A stretch of 64,000 nt of DNA. Source: Deltaproteobacteria bacterium. GTDB lineage: Bacteria; Desulfobacterota; DSM-4660; Desulfatiglandales; Desulfatiglandaceae. The stretch covers positions 30,380-94,379 of the forward strand of contig JAIPDI010000018.1 in the NCBI GenBank assembly GCA_021737785.1, given 5' to 3'. The notes under the pieces were generated by a model that searched no databases, was not told the origin of the DNA, and saw only the letters and a list, made by a program, of their open reading frames with translations. Within the stretch, counting starts at the first letter, position 1. Every line of letters starts with the position of its first letter. Shown here one piece after another: positions 9,725-18,341 of the stretch. The position numbers were made by a program, and so were the translations under genes.

Positions 9725-10585
9725 ATGGAGATTAAAAAAGTTGGCGTTGTGGGTGCCGGGACCATGGGAAACGGCATTGCGCAGATCGCGGCACTGATCG
9801 GTTGTGATGTGGTGATGCGGGATGTCAAGGATGAATTTGTCGATCGGGGGATGAAGAGTATCGATCGATTTCTTTCCAGAAGTGTCGAAAAGGGGAAGAT
9901 GGATGCGGACCAAAAAAAGGCCGCCATAGGCAGGATCCAGGGGACTACAGATCTGGGGCTCATGAAAGATGTGGATTTTGTGATCGAGGCGGTCATCGAA
10001 GACCTGGACCTAAAGAAGAGCGTGTTCAGGGAGCTTGATGAGGTGTGCCCCCCCGAGGTGATCCTTGCCTCCAATACCTCGTCCATGTCTCTGACCGAAA
10101 TCGCGTCAGCCACCAAACGACCGGAAAAGGTCTGCGGGATGCACTTTTTCAATCCGGTGCCGCTGATGAAGCTCGTCGAGATCATCAGGGGGTATTCAAC
10201 CAGCGATGACACCGTGGCCACGACCACGGCGCTCGCCCAAAAGATGGGAAAAATTACCGTGGAAGTCAGGAAAGATTCTCCCGGATTTATTGTCAACAGG
10301 ATCATGATTCCGCATATGATAGAGGCCATAAAAATCGTTGAGGAAGGGATCGCGACTCCGGAAGACGTTGACATTGCGGTCAAAAACGGCCTCAATTACC
10401 CGATGGGGCCGTTTGAATTGATGGACCTGACGGGCATCGATGTCTGTTACTTTGTTGCCGAATATTTTTACAAGGAATTGAACAAGGAGTCCAAATGGGT
10501 TTCCCCCAATCTCCTCAAGACCATGATTCGGGCAAACAGGCTGGGAAGAAAAACAGGGGGCGGTTGGTACGAATACGGCAAGTAA
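9725..10585 (+). CDS. 3-hydroxybutyryl-CoA dehydrogenase
   Basis: A 286-residue NAD(P)-dependent 3-hydroxyacyl-CoA dehydrogenase, interconverting 3-hydroxybutyryl-CoA and acetoacetyl-CoA. The Rossmann motif GAGTMGNGIAQ is at residues 10-20, the catalytic histidine sits in GMHFFNPVPLMKLVE, and the C-terminal dimerisation domain has NGLNYPMGPFELMDLTGID. AAAAGGAG precedes the ATG. No thiolase or crotonase is adjacent, so direction (butyrate-type reduction versus beta-oxidation) cannot be settled. It ends in a bidirectional terminator shared with the small convergent gene. Confidence 0.95.
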   Translation: MEIKKVGVVGAGTMGNGIAQIAALIGCDVVMRDVKDEFVDRGMKSIDRFLSRSVEKGKMDADQKKAAIGRIQGTTDLGLMKDVDFVIEAVIEDLDLKKSVFRELDEVCPPEVILASNTSSMSLTEIASATKRPEKVCGMHFFNPVPLMKLVEIIRGYSTSDDTVATTTALAQKMGKITVEVRKDSPGFIVNRIMIPHMIEAIKIVEEGIATPEDVDIAVKNGLNYPMGPFELMDLTGIDVCYFVAEYFYKELNKESKWVSPNLLKTMIRANRLGRKTGGGWYEYGK

Positions 10586-10615
10586 CCCTCGTGTTCCATA
10601 CTCTTTGCTTGTATG

Positions 10616-10649
10616 AAAAAAGGCAGTTCGATTTCGAACTGCCTTTTTT
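10616..10649. terminator. Bidirectional intrinsic terminator
   Basis: A 9-10 bp perfect stem (GGCAGTTCGA / TCGAACTGCC) is flanked by six A on the left and six T on the right. It can therefore end transcription of the dehydrogenase gene (+) and of the small ribosomal-protein-like gene (-), which converge on it. Confidence 0.9.
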
Positions 10650-10671
10650 CGGCGCTGAGAAGGGAAAAATA

Positions 10672-10761
10672 TTATTTGTTCTTATGACGCATTTTCTTGC
10701 GGAGTTTTCTGTATTTGTGCTTAGTAATTTTTTTTCGACGCTTCTTAACCACACTACCCAT
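10672..10761 (-). CDS. bS22/COX24 (AURKAIP1)-like mini ribosomal protein
   Basis: A 29-residue, extremely basic frame beginning MGSVVKKRRKKITKHKYRK and ending RHKNK. It closely resembles the small AURKAIP1/COX24-domain proteins of bacteria, including mycobacterial ribosomal protein bS22, which has the same MGSV-KKRRK-K--HRKL pattern. A GGAGG sequence lies about nine bases before the ATG and a strong terminator follows the stop, so it is a complete stand-alone gene. By homology it should bind the 30S subunit; this is an inference from sequence similarity alone. Confidence 0.85.
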   Translation of the reverse strand: MGSVVKKRRKKITKHKYRKLRKKMRHKNK

Positions 10762-10954
10762 TCGATACGACCTCCGTTAGATAATTTACGAGGAAAGGAA
10801 TTTAGTCGGATTCAGGATCGATCACTCGCTGCAGTGAAACCCGTGTCTACCAAATTTTAAGAGGATCTGTCAATCTATATTTTCAAAGGCAAAATCGGAT
10901 GTGAATTTTCCCTAAGATTTTTCCCTTCCCTATAAGTTTACATAATATATATTA

Positions 10955-11863
10955 TCAGACTAAATAAATTGCGGAATTTTCCGGGATCGCCAGGTTACCT
11001 TTCTTCAGCTCTTCCTTTTTTTCGTACAGCTTTCGGTCCGCCTCAGCTACCAGCTCCTCAGCTGTCATGCTACCGGAAAAGACGGCATATCCTGCGCTTG
11101 CGGTCAACCCGCAGGCCGCCTCGATCCCATTCCGGATGCGCACGGACATCATCTCCGCAACCGACGCATCCGCATCTATGAGAATAACGGCAAATTCGTC
11201 GCCGCCGTATCTATACCCTGAATCCACGTCCTCCCTGACGCTGCTGCCGATAACGTCCCCCACCTTCTGAAGCAGTCTGTCGCCGGCCAGGTGTCCGAAT
11301 TTATCATTATACTGCTTGAAACAGTCCAGATCGAGAAGGATCAGGGCCAGATTATAATCCTGCCTTCTGGACCTCACGATCTCTTCTTTAAGGCGGACAT
11401 AAAAATGCCGCTGATTGTAAAGCCCGGTCAGGGAATCGGTAATGGAGAGCCTATTGAGTTCCTGACGGGTGTTACGCTCAATGATCGCCCGTTTTATCTT
11501 GGCCTCGAGTTCCTCAATTCCGAACGGCTTGTTAACGAAGTCCGTGGCCCCTGCGTTAACCACCTCCACATAATTGAATTCTTTAGAATGGCCGGTCATT
11601 GCAATGGCGCAGACGTTCGGGTATTTGCTTTTGGCCTGACGGATTAATTCAAGACCGTCCACGTCACCGAGCATACGGATATCCGTCAGCAAGAAGGTGT
11701 ACTCTTTTTCCGCAAGTCTTTCCAGCGCCTCCTCCCCGGATCGCTCCGCTTCCGCTTTAAAGCCCAGCCGCTCCAACATGGCAACTATCGGTTCCCTCAC
11801 GAACTCCTCATCATCCACCACGAGGACGGCTTCATCGCCATAACAAATATTATCTGTTTCCAT
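10955..11863 (-). CDS. Response regulator with GGDEF diguanylate cyclase domain
   Basis: A 302-residue receiver-GGDEF protein of PleD/WspR-like layout. The receiver has the acidic pair near residues 17-18, phosphoacceptor Asp61 in LLTDIRM and Lys112 in NKPFG. A linker helix leads to DSLTGLYNQRHF and an intact RYGGDEF at about 219-224, so c-di-GMP synthesis is likely. The inhibitory I-site RXXD is degenerate: the aspartate is placed correctly but the arginine position is glutamate. ATG 11863 has AGGGGTGAT upstream; a GTG two codons earlier is possible. It lies 30 bases after miaB and is probably cotranscribed. Confidence 0.92.
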   Translation of the reverse strand: METDNICYGDEAVLVVDDEEFVREPIVAMLERLGFKAEAERSGEEALERLAEKEYTFLLTDIRMLGDVDGLELIRQAKSKYPNVCAIAMTGHSKEFNYVEVVNAGATDFVNKPFGIEELEAKIKRAIIERNTRQELNRLSITDSLTGLYNQRHFYVRLKEEIVRSRRQDYNLALILLDLDCFKQYNDKFGHLAGDRLLQKVGDVIGSSVREDVDSGYRYGGDEFAVILIDADASVAEMMSVRIRNGIEAACGLTASAGYAVFSGSMTAEELVAEADRKLYEKKEELKKGNLAIPENSAIYLV

Positions 11864-11893
11864 GGTCACATCACCCCTAGGCCGCGAAACACG

Positions 11894-13234
11894 TTATTGG
11901 TCCGGCAGACTCGATGAGATCTCTTCCCCCCACAGGGAATTGAAAAAAGAATGTTTAATTTTTACTTTTACTAATCTCCCTATGATATCTGGATTACCGG
12001 TAAAATTAACAACTTTATGGGAATCTGTTCGTCCGGAGAGCTGGTGTCCTCTTTTACTTCCGCCCTCCACCAGAATATCTACCACCTTTCCTTCAAGCGC
12101 CTTATTTTTTTCAGTGGTAATGCCTTTTTGGATGGTCTGGAGAGTGGCGAGTCGGGAGGCTTTTGTCGCGTCATCAATTTTGCCATCCATTTTGTCTGCT
12201 GAGGTCCCTTTTCTATCGGAATAATTGAAAGAAAAGAGGGCATCAAACTTGACCCGTTTGATGAGATCCAGGGTCTGTTCGAAATCTTGGTCGGTTTCTC
12301 CGGGAAACCCTACCATAACATCGCTGGTAATGGCAATATCCGGTTTCACGGCCCTTAGTTTTTGGATCAGGGCCATATAGTCTTCCCGGGTATATCCCCG
12401 TCGCATGAGCTTGAGAATACGGTTTGCCCCCGCCTGAAATGGAAGATGGATATGCGGGCAAAGCTTCTGGAGTTCCTTGAAGCAGGAAATAAGATCATCA
12501 GAGAGGTCCTTTGGGTGTGATGTGACAAAGCGGAGTCGCAACAAGCCGTCCAGTGTATCCAGCTCATGCAGGAGGTCTGGAAAGGTCCATCTCATGTTGT
12601 CCTCCCCTAGCCAGGAATAGGAATTTACATTTTGCCCAAGGAGCGTAATCTCCTTGACGCCCTCGGAAAGGAGATGATTCGCCTCGGCAGCGATCCCTTC
12701 AGGAGATCTCGATATTTCCCGTCCACGAACGTAGGGAACAATGCAATAACTGCAGAAGTTATTGCACCCCTCCATAATAGAAATGTGTGCCGAAACCCTT
12801 CCATGAAAATACCCGTGACAGGGCGCATGAGCGGGAGGACCAAAATCCATCCCCGTGGCCACGATTTTTCCCGATGGATGACCTATTCTCTTCAATACCT
12901 CTGGAAAGCGGGACAATTCCCTGGAACCCATAATCAGGTCCAGTTGAGGAAACCGTTTCAACAACTCGGCGCCTTTCATCTGAGCGAGGCACCCGACAAG
13001 TCCAAGGAATGTGCGCGGGCGCGCCGCCTTGATGGCGGAAACCCGTCCAAGAAAACTGTACGCCTTCTGTTCAGGTTTGGCCCGTATGACGCAGGTGTTG
13101 ATGAGAATAACATCCGCCTGTTCAGGCGTGTTTACCGGGACAAAACCATTAATGATCAGGGACTGGGCAAGAAAATCAGAATCGTATGCATTCATCTGGC
13201 AGCCCATGGTTTTTATATAAAAGCCCTGTGACAC
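11894..13234 (-). CDS. miaB: tRNA-2-methylthio-N6-isopentenyladenosine synthase MiaB
   Basis: A 446-residue radical SAM methylthiotransferase acting on A37 of tRNAs reading UNN codons. The N-terminal UPF0004 domain has the second-cluster cysteines (GCQMN, NTCVIR, GCLAQ), the radical SAM motif GCNNFCSYC is near residues 156-164, and a TRAM domain closes the protein (KVVDILVEG...GRLVKVKI). Translation starts at GTG with AGAGG five bases upstream. The neighbouring GGDEF regulator follows it in the same direction. Confidence 0.96.
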   Translation of the reverse strand: MSQGFYIKTMGCQMNAYDSDFLAQSLIINGFVPVNTPEQADVILINTCVIRAKPEQKAYSFLGRVSAIKAARPRTFLGLVGCLAQMKGAELLKRFPQLDLIMGSRELSRFPEVLKRIGHPSGKIVATGMDFGPPAHAPCHGYFHGRVSAHISIMEGCNNFCSYCIVPYVRGREISRSPEGIAAEANHLLSEGVKEITLLGQNVNSYSWLGEDNMRWTFPDLLHELDTLDGLLRLRFVTSHPKDLSDDLISCFKELQKLCPHIHLPFQAGANRILKLMRRGYTREDYMALIQKLRAVKPDIAITSDVMVGFPGETDQDFEQTLDLIKRVKFDALFSFNYSDRKGTSADKMDGKIDDATKASRLATLQTIQKGITTEKNKALEGKVVDILVEGGSKRGHQLSGRTDSHKVVNFTGNPDIIGRLVKVKIKHSFFNSLWGEEISSSLPDQ

Positions 13235-13376
13235 AAGTGCCTCTTTTCTTGTGGGGACGCAATCATACTGATGACGCGTCTCAATTTCCCGACGGTCGGA
13301 ACTGCATAATACTGAATATCTATCTTTGAATATATGAAGAAAATCTTAAATTATGTCAAGAGAATGCAAATTATTT

Positions 13377-13634
13377 TCAAAGCCTTTGCTCAATGAAAAG
13401 ACCTTCGTCGGATTTCAGGGACGCCAGCAACTCCAAAATGGTCTCTTCGCACCCGGGAGAAATGGAAATCTCGATCCACGCGGCAATGGGGTCCACTGTC
13501 GTTACCATGGCCATCCCGGCGTACGATTCGAGTGTGAACCGGATGTATCCTATTTCCTTGCGATCTACACGGAAATAGCGCCTTGTAAGCGACCCTTGAC
13601 GAGGCGCGATGGTCGAAGGAGACGACATGCGCAT
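13377..13634 (-). CDS. DUF4911 domain protein
   Basis: An 85-residue protein matching the DUF4911 family common in Desulfobacterota: LTRRYFRVDRKEIGYIRFTLESY-G-A-VTTVDP followed by a PGCEETILELLASL ending. The family has no known function. The frame is open to 13721, but the ATG at 13634 has AGGA six bases upstream and starts near the conserved part, so it is preferred. It lies upstream of miaB on the same strand, about 140 bases away. Confidence 0.7.
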   Translation of the reverse strand: MRMSSPSTIAPRQGSLTRRYFRVDRKEIGYIRFTLESYAGMAMVTTVDPIAAWIEISISPGCEETILELLASLKSDEGLFIEQRL

Positions 13635-13908
13635 TGAGGATCCTGGAACCTGATGCTGGGTTCCGAATAATTGTTCGGATGCTGTTGGAAATTCGAACAC
13701 TCCGATACGATTACCATACATATATGCATCTTTGAATGGATACGCGTTTGTGAGAAAATATTATCTAACGCGGATACCCGCAACTAATCCTAGAGACAAA
13801 CAGATTTTCTTGTTTTTTTTACTGGGTTACTGGAAATAAGGGCCTAAAGATGGATGGGCCATGAAACGGTCACCGGATATAACCGGCGGGTTCCATGGGG
13901 TATATTCA

Positions 13909-14793
13909 TCAATCTTCAACCCTCCTACAGGTAGCCCCCCCCCACATGAGCTTGGTCCTGAGGATCTCGAAATAGCTGTGATCCGGGGACTTGAAAAGGA
14001 TGATCTTTTCATCTGATTTCCGGATGGACACCAGGTCCTCATGGTGCAGATCAAATCCCACCTGTCCGTCAAACGTCAGGATGACGGTCTCTTCGCTCTC
14101 TTTTCCCATCTTGATATCGATAACCGCGCTATCCGGGACAATGATCGGTCGATTTGTCAATGTGAACGGACAAATCGGGGTCAGGACAAAGCTCTCGGAC
14201 GTGGGGTAGAGGATCGGGCCTCCTGCAGAGAGGTTGTAGGCGGTGGAACCGGTCGGGGTGGAGATGATGAGGCCGTCGGCCCTGAAGGTTGTGAGAAAAT
14301 TGCCGTTGATCGTGACGTCAAGATCGATAATCCTGGCCAGTGTGCTCTTGTTGATCACCACATCGTTGAGCACCTGAAACTGGATGGCCTCGGCCGCATT
14401 CCGTAAGACTTTGGTCTCTAACATCACCCGGGTTTCCACATCGAGGCCGTTTTGGATCATGGTCTCGACCACCGGATAAAGCCGGTCCAGGGGGATGCAG
14501 GTGAGGAACCCAAGACCTCCCAAGTTGACCCCAAGCATAGGGACGCCGTAGCGGCCAACGCGACGCGCCGCCCCCAGGAGGGTCCCGTCTCCGCCCAGGA
14601 CAACCACCCAGTTCACATCCGTCGGGATGGCAGACGATTCCTTGAAGGTTCCATTCGCAGGTCCTTTGGCATCCATTTCTTCTGAAAAAACCCGAATGTC
14701 TTTCTTTCTGAACCATGTACTAAGCCTTTCCGCCTCTTTTCTTGCCGGTTCGTGATCATGTTTATAGATGATTCCGACCGATTGAGACGCCAT
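13909..14793 (-). CDS. nadK: NAD kinase
   Basis: A 294-residue cytoplasmic NAD kinase making NADP. It has the LGGDGTLLGAARR motif near residue 67, LGVNLGGLGFLT, the substrate-binding LNDVVINK block and the GLIISTPTGSTAYNLSAGGPI signature. GGAGGG lies just before the ATG. The start is 12 bases after the adenine deaminase stop, so nadK appears to be the last gene of the long minus-strand run from the FrhB-like gene. Confidence 0.97.
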   Translation of the reverse strand: MASQSVGIIYKHDHEPARKEAERLSTWFRKKDIRVFSEEMDAKGPANGTFKESSAIPTDVNWVVVLGGDGTLLGAARRVGRYGVPMLGVNLGGLGFLTCIPLDRLYPVVETMIQNGLDVETRVMLETKVLRNAAEAIQFQVLNDVVINKSTLARIIDLDVTINGNFLTTFRADGLIISTPTGSTAYNLSAGGPILYPTSESFVLTPICPFTLTNRPIIVPDSAVIDIKMGKESEETVILTFDGQVGFDLHHEDLVSIRKSDEKIILFKSPDHSYFEILRTKLMWGGATCRRVED

Positions 14794-14805
14794 TGGAACC
14801 CTCCG

Positions 14806-16545
14806 CTACGCTTCCATAAAAAGGGGAACGAGTTCAAAACGGTTGACATCCACCAGTCCCTTGTCGGTCAGCTTGAGTTCGGGGATCACCGGGAGGGCCA
14901 GAAAGGAGAGGACCATAAAGGGGTCCTCCAATGGGCAACCCAGTTCAACAGCGGCCCGCTTGATCATCTTGAGCTGTGGGACCATTCTTTGAAGAGGCTG
15001 AGCGGACATCAGGCCGCCGATTTCCAGGGGCACGCTCGCACAGATCTCATGGCCCCGCACCACGGCGAGCCCCCCTCCCATGTCTCTCACCACCTCGACA
15101 GCCCTGCAGATCTCCTCATCCGTAACGCCGGCAACGATTACATTGTGAGAATCGTGGGCAATGGATGAAGCGATCGCACCCTCCAGGAGTCCAAAACCGC
15201 TGACCAGTCCCAGCCCGATGTTGCCGCTTCCTGTATGCCGTTCCACCACTGCCAGTTTCAGCAGATCCCTTTCAGGGGCTGTCTTTACGAACCCATTTAC
15301 TGATGGAACGGCTTCCATGCGGGTGTGGGTAAGGATCTGTCCGGGCACCAGTTGGATGATTCGCGCCCTGCCCCCGGGATGGGGAATGCGAAAATCACCA
15401 GGATGAAACGGAGCGATCGGCAGAGGGCTGGAGGGTTCACGCAAAAACGCCGGAGTATTCCACCACCCGGAGTCAACCGGCTCACCGTCCCGGACCACAT
15501 GCCTCCCGTCCTTGTACACATCGTCGACCGCGAAAGTTTCGAGATCGCTCAAAACAACGATATCCGCCTGATAACCGGGAGCTATGGCGCCCTTTTTGCG
15601 CAGACCGAAGTAGGCGGCCGGATTCAAGGTCGCCAATCGTATGGCCGTCATCGGATCCAGACCGGATCGAACCGCTTTTCTCATAACAAAATCAAGATGC
15701 CCTCGATCCTGAATATCCTCGGCATGAAGGTCGTCTGAAACAAAACAGAACCGATCCCGATTCATATCGGTGACCAGCGGAAGCAACGCATCCAGATTCC
15801 TGGCCGATGTCCCCTCGCGGATCATGAGCATCATCCCATTTTCCATCTTTTCAAGGGCTTCCTGACGAAGGGTCGATTCGTGATCAGATCCGATCCCCGC
15901 GCTCAGGTATGCCTGGAGATCATAGCCGGACAGCATGGGGCAATGTCCATCCACCACCCGATCCTGAAAGAGAACAATCTTTTCAAGGACCTGGGGATCT
16001 CCCATAAGGACTCCCGGGAAATTCATCATCTCCGCCAATCCCAGGATGCGGGGTTCATCCAGGAGTCCCTTAAGATCCGAGGCGGTCAGGGTGGCGCCCG
16101 AAGTCTCCAGGTGGGTGGCCGGCACGCAGGAGGGGGCCATGAAAAATATATCAAAGGGGATATCGCTGCTCTCCTTCAGCATATACCGGATACCCTTAAG
16201 ACCCAGGACATTGGCAATTTCATGGGGGTCTGCCACAATGGCCGTCGTCCCATGAACGAGGAGCGCGGTTGCAATATGCGAAGGGGAAAGCATGCTGCTC
16301 TCTATATGAAGATGTCCGTCGATGAGGCCCGGAATGATCCATCGGTTGCTGACGTCAACTTCAATTTTCCCGTGATAGGTAAGCCCCACCCCTACGATGA
16401 ACCCATCCGAAACCGCAACATCCCCTTTCTGGATCTTGTTGGAAAAGAGATTGACGACCCGGCCGTTTTTCAGGACGAGATCCGCCGGGATCTCTCCTTT
16501 GCCGGCCAGGATCCTTCGCCTGAGGGTTTCTGTCGGAGTTCCCAT
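14806..16545 (-). CDS. ade: Adenine deaminase
   Basis: A 579-residue amidohydrolase that converts adenine to hypoxanthine for purine salvage. It has the metal-binding block PGLIDGHLHIESSML, HGTTAIVADPHEIANV, a SDDLHAEDI segment and a C-terminal domain with SIAHDSHNVIVAGV and the family ending. Length agrees with bacterial Ade. The ATG at 16545 is 11 bases after AGGAGG; a GTG four codons upstream overlaps that sequence and is less likely. It is packed between the P-loop kinase and nadK. Confidence 0.95.
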   Translation of the reverse strand: MGTPTETLRRRILAGKGEIPADLVLKNGRVVNLFSNKIQKGDVAVSDGFIVGVGLTYHGKIEVDVSNRWIIPGLIDGHLHIESSMLSPSHIATALLVHGTTAIVADPHEIANVLGLKGIRYMLKESSDIPFDIFFMAPSCVPATHLETSGATLTASDLKGLLDEPRILGLAEMMNFPGVLMGDPQVLEKIVLFQDRVVDGHCPMLSGYDLQAYLSAGIGSDHESTLRQEALEKMENGMMLMIREGTSARNLDALLPLVTDMNRDRFCFVSDDLHAEDIQDRGHLDFVMRKAVRSGLDPMTAIRLATLNPAAYFGLRKKGAIAPGYQADIVVLSDLETFAVDDVYKDGRHVVRDGEPVDSGWWNTPAFLREPSSPLPIAPFHPGDFRIPHPGGRARIIQLVPGQILTHTRMEAVPSVNGFVKTAPERDLLKLAVVERHTGSGNIGLGLVSGFGLLEGAIASSIAHDSHNVIVAGVTDEEICRAVEVVRDMGGGLAVVRGHEICASVPLEIGGLMSAQPLQRMVPQLKMIKRAAVELGCPLEDPFMVLSFLALPVIPELKLTDKGLVDVNRFELVPLFMEA

Positions 16546-16560
16546 CGGGGTATGCACCTC

Positions 16561-17166
16561 CTATCGAGTCGTCTTTCCGATCACGAACCATTCTTCGGTC
16601 AAATCCGATGTGGTATCCACCAGAAGATGGACGAAACTTGATCTGGAATAATGCCCTTTGAGCGCATCCAGGTCCACCGGCTCGAATCTGTTTACGTTAT
16701 TGGTATAGGCCTGCTCGGTCAGGGCGTTTGATTCATAATTCTCTTTGGTCCGTCTCGAGATACGGCTGAGGGAAACCGCTTTCGGGCAGTGGGTCTGTTG
16801 AATCACCAGCTTCATTCCGTGTGTCTCCGCCACCTCTGCCGCCCGCATCCTGAGGGCCTGGGTGACAAATGTGGCGTCCAAGATCATGGAAGTGCCGTCA
16901 GCGGCCAGCTCATGGGCCATCCTGAACATCTCGTCATACACCAGTGTCCGCTTCTTCATACTGGACGCCACCTTTTCATCGAAGATATCCTCGTTCTTGA
17001 GCACCTCCAGGCGGATCAGATCGGATCTCAGAATAGTGTATCCCTTCAGATCGGCGATGACCTCCGTCGTTTCCGTCTTGTAGGATGCGGGCAGGCCGCA
17101 GGCAATGAGAACGGTTCTTGGCCCCAACTCATTATTCATAAACTCCACAAATGGTTCCTTCATCAT
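16561..17166 (-). CDS. P-loop kinase, COG0645-type half
   Basis: A 201-residue predicted small-molecule kinase. Its P-loop reads ACGLPASYKTETTEV, that is GLPASYKT in place of the common GLPGSGKT, with lysine kept. A later DATFV-type block is followed by RMRAAEVAETHG and an arginine-rich lid. This is the domain normally fused C-terminally to a COG2187 aminoglycoside-phosphotransferase-like half in bifunctional proteins. Here that half is the next gene upstream, so the pair looks like a split version. Substrate unknown. AGGAG precedes the ATG. Confidence 0.75.
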   Translation of the reverse strand: MMKEPFVEFMNNELGPRTVLIACGLPASYKTETTEVIADLKGYTILRSDLIRLEVLKNEDIFDEKVASSMKKRTLVYDEMFRMAHELAADGTSMILDATFVTQALRMRAAEVAETHGMKLVIQQTHCPKAVSLSRISRRTKENYESNALTEQAYTNNVNRFEPVDLDALKGHYSRSSFVHLLVDTTSDLTEEWFVIGKTTR

Positions 17167-17207
17167 ATCACTCCTTTGGTCAGCACTACTGTCACGGCAG
17201 CGGCGTG

Positions 17208-17236
17208 ATTCAATCCAAAAATTCCTGAATTCCTAA
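17208..17236. repeat. Degenerate GGATT/GGAATTC word repeat (copy 3)
   Basis: A short string of words AAAAATTCCTGAATTCCTAAGG in the 173-base gap between the two kinase-related genes, related to the copies at 284, 3405 and 27478. Confidence 0.4.
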
Positions 17237-17339
17237 GGTGGCCAGACGGGCACAACCAAACAGGTTTCACCCAAGTCCCGGAAGCGCTCTGGACGGGCAA
17301 ATTTCTTCGCACGTTGCAGAGAAGTTACAGACAAAGAGT

Positions 17340-18341
17340 CTAAACCCCTATATACGAGGTTGCGAGCTGAAAGTATTTTCCGGCCGTCAAGACCGCCCTC
17401 TCTTTTTCCTGCTTGCCGATAGACGCGTCATCCACTTGAAATCCGTTTACCTTTCCCCGAACCACCGCCCGATAGACCTTGTAGAACGTCAGCAGCGCAT
17501 CCATCTCTTCCTCCCGGGCCAGCTCTTTGTAATAGTCCCAAAGGGTTCCGGCAAGATCACCACCCCCATGATACTCCAGGTCCATCAAGAGAAAGGCGAT
17601 ATCTGCAATGGTATCGCTGTAACGGAAGCGATCATTGAATTCGATGCAGTCGAAGATGGGGAGGTCTTCTGTCAGGCAGATGTGCTCCATGTGAAGGTCG
17701 CCATGACAGTCTCTGATCCGGCCCTGCACTACCCTCTCCATAAAGAGCGATCCATGCGATTGATAGAAGTCCTCTGTCCAGCGCTTAAGTGACCGGAACT
17801 GCTTCTCAGTAATGGTTATCCCCACATACTTGCTGATCTGATCGAAGTTTTCGTCCGTATTGATCTTAAACCGTTCCGGCGCCCCGAAGGCGTCGATCTC
17901 AGGGGTCCTGGCGGTGTTTGCGTGGAACGCGGCAACGACCTCGGCGATCTGCTTAAGATGAGTTTTCTCTATCCCATTGCGGGGAAAGAGCGATTTCATG
18001 AGCTTGTCATCCGGGATCCGTTTCATCTTGACCGCGTAGTCCACCGCCTCTCCTCCGGTTTCCCGAAGGGTGTGTGTTGTCCCCCGGAGGGTGACGGGGA
18101 GGACCCCTAAATAGAGGTCCTTGCTGAGCCGCCGGTTCAGGTCAACCTCCCGGTGGCAGTAGAATTTCCGTTTCTCCAGGGTGGAGAAGTCCAAGAAACC
18201 GAAATTAACAGGCTTCTTGACCTTATATACAAACGCATCCGCCACAAACACGATGGAGATGTGGGTCTGCACCACGGTCACGCTCTCTGTCTTGTCCGGG
18301 AGGGCGCCGGGATTCTGAAGGTCCTTGATAATCGTATTCAT
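17340..18341 (-). CDS. Aminoglycoside phosphotransferase-like protein, COG2187-type half
   Basis: A 333-residue protein kinase-like/APH-fold enzyme. The motifs HGDLHMEHICL (catalytic loop) and FDCIEFNDRFRYSDTIADIAFLLMDLE (metal-binding segment) match the COG2187 family, as does the N-terminal DAFVYKVKKPVNFGFLDFST. In many genomes this domain is fused to a P-loop kinase; here the second half is a separate downstream gene. It overlaps the PHP gene by four bases (ATGA). It is unlikely to be an antibiotic-resistance gene; substrate unknown. Confidence 0.8.
   Translation of the reverse strand: MNTIIKDLQNPGALPDKTESVTVVQTHISIVFVADAFVYKVKKPVNFGFLDFSTLEKRKFYCHREVDLNRRLSKDLYLGVLPVTLRGTTHTLRETGGEAVDYAVKMKRIPDDKLMKSLFPRNGIEKTHLKQIAEVVAAFHANTARTPEIDAFGAPERFKINTDENFDQISKYVGITITEKQFRSLKRWTEDFYQSHGSLFMERVVQGRIRDCHGDLHMEHICLTEDLPIFDCIEFNDRFRYSDTIADIAFLLMDLEYHGGGDLAGTLWDYYKELAREEEMDALLTFYKVYRAVVRGKVNGFQVDDASIGKQEKERAVLTAGKYFQLATSYIGV

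Noticed and set aside
15880..16641. 253-codon open frame on the plus strand
   Set aside because: Antisense to adenine deaminase and the kinase gene; no domain signal.
17340..18341. Aminoglycoside resistance kinase
   Set aside because: Sequence fits the chromosomal COG2187 family and sits in a metabolic operon; nothing suggests a resistance cassette.
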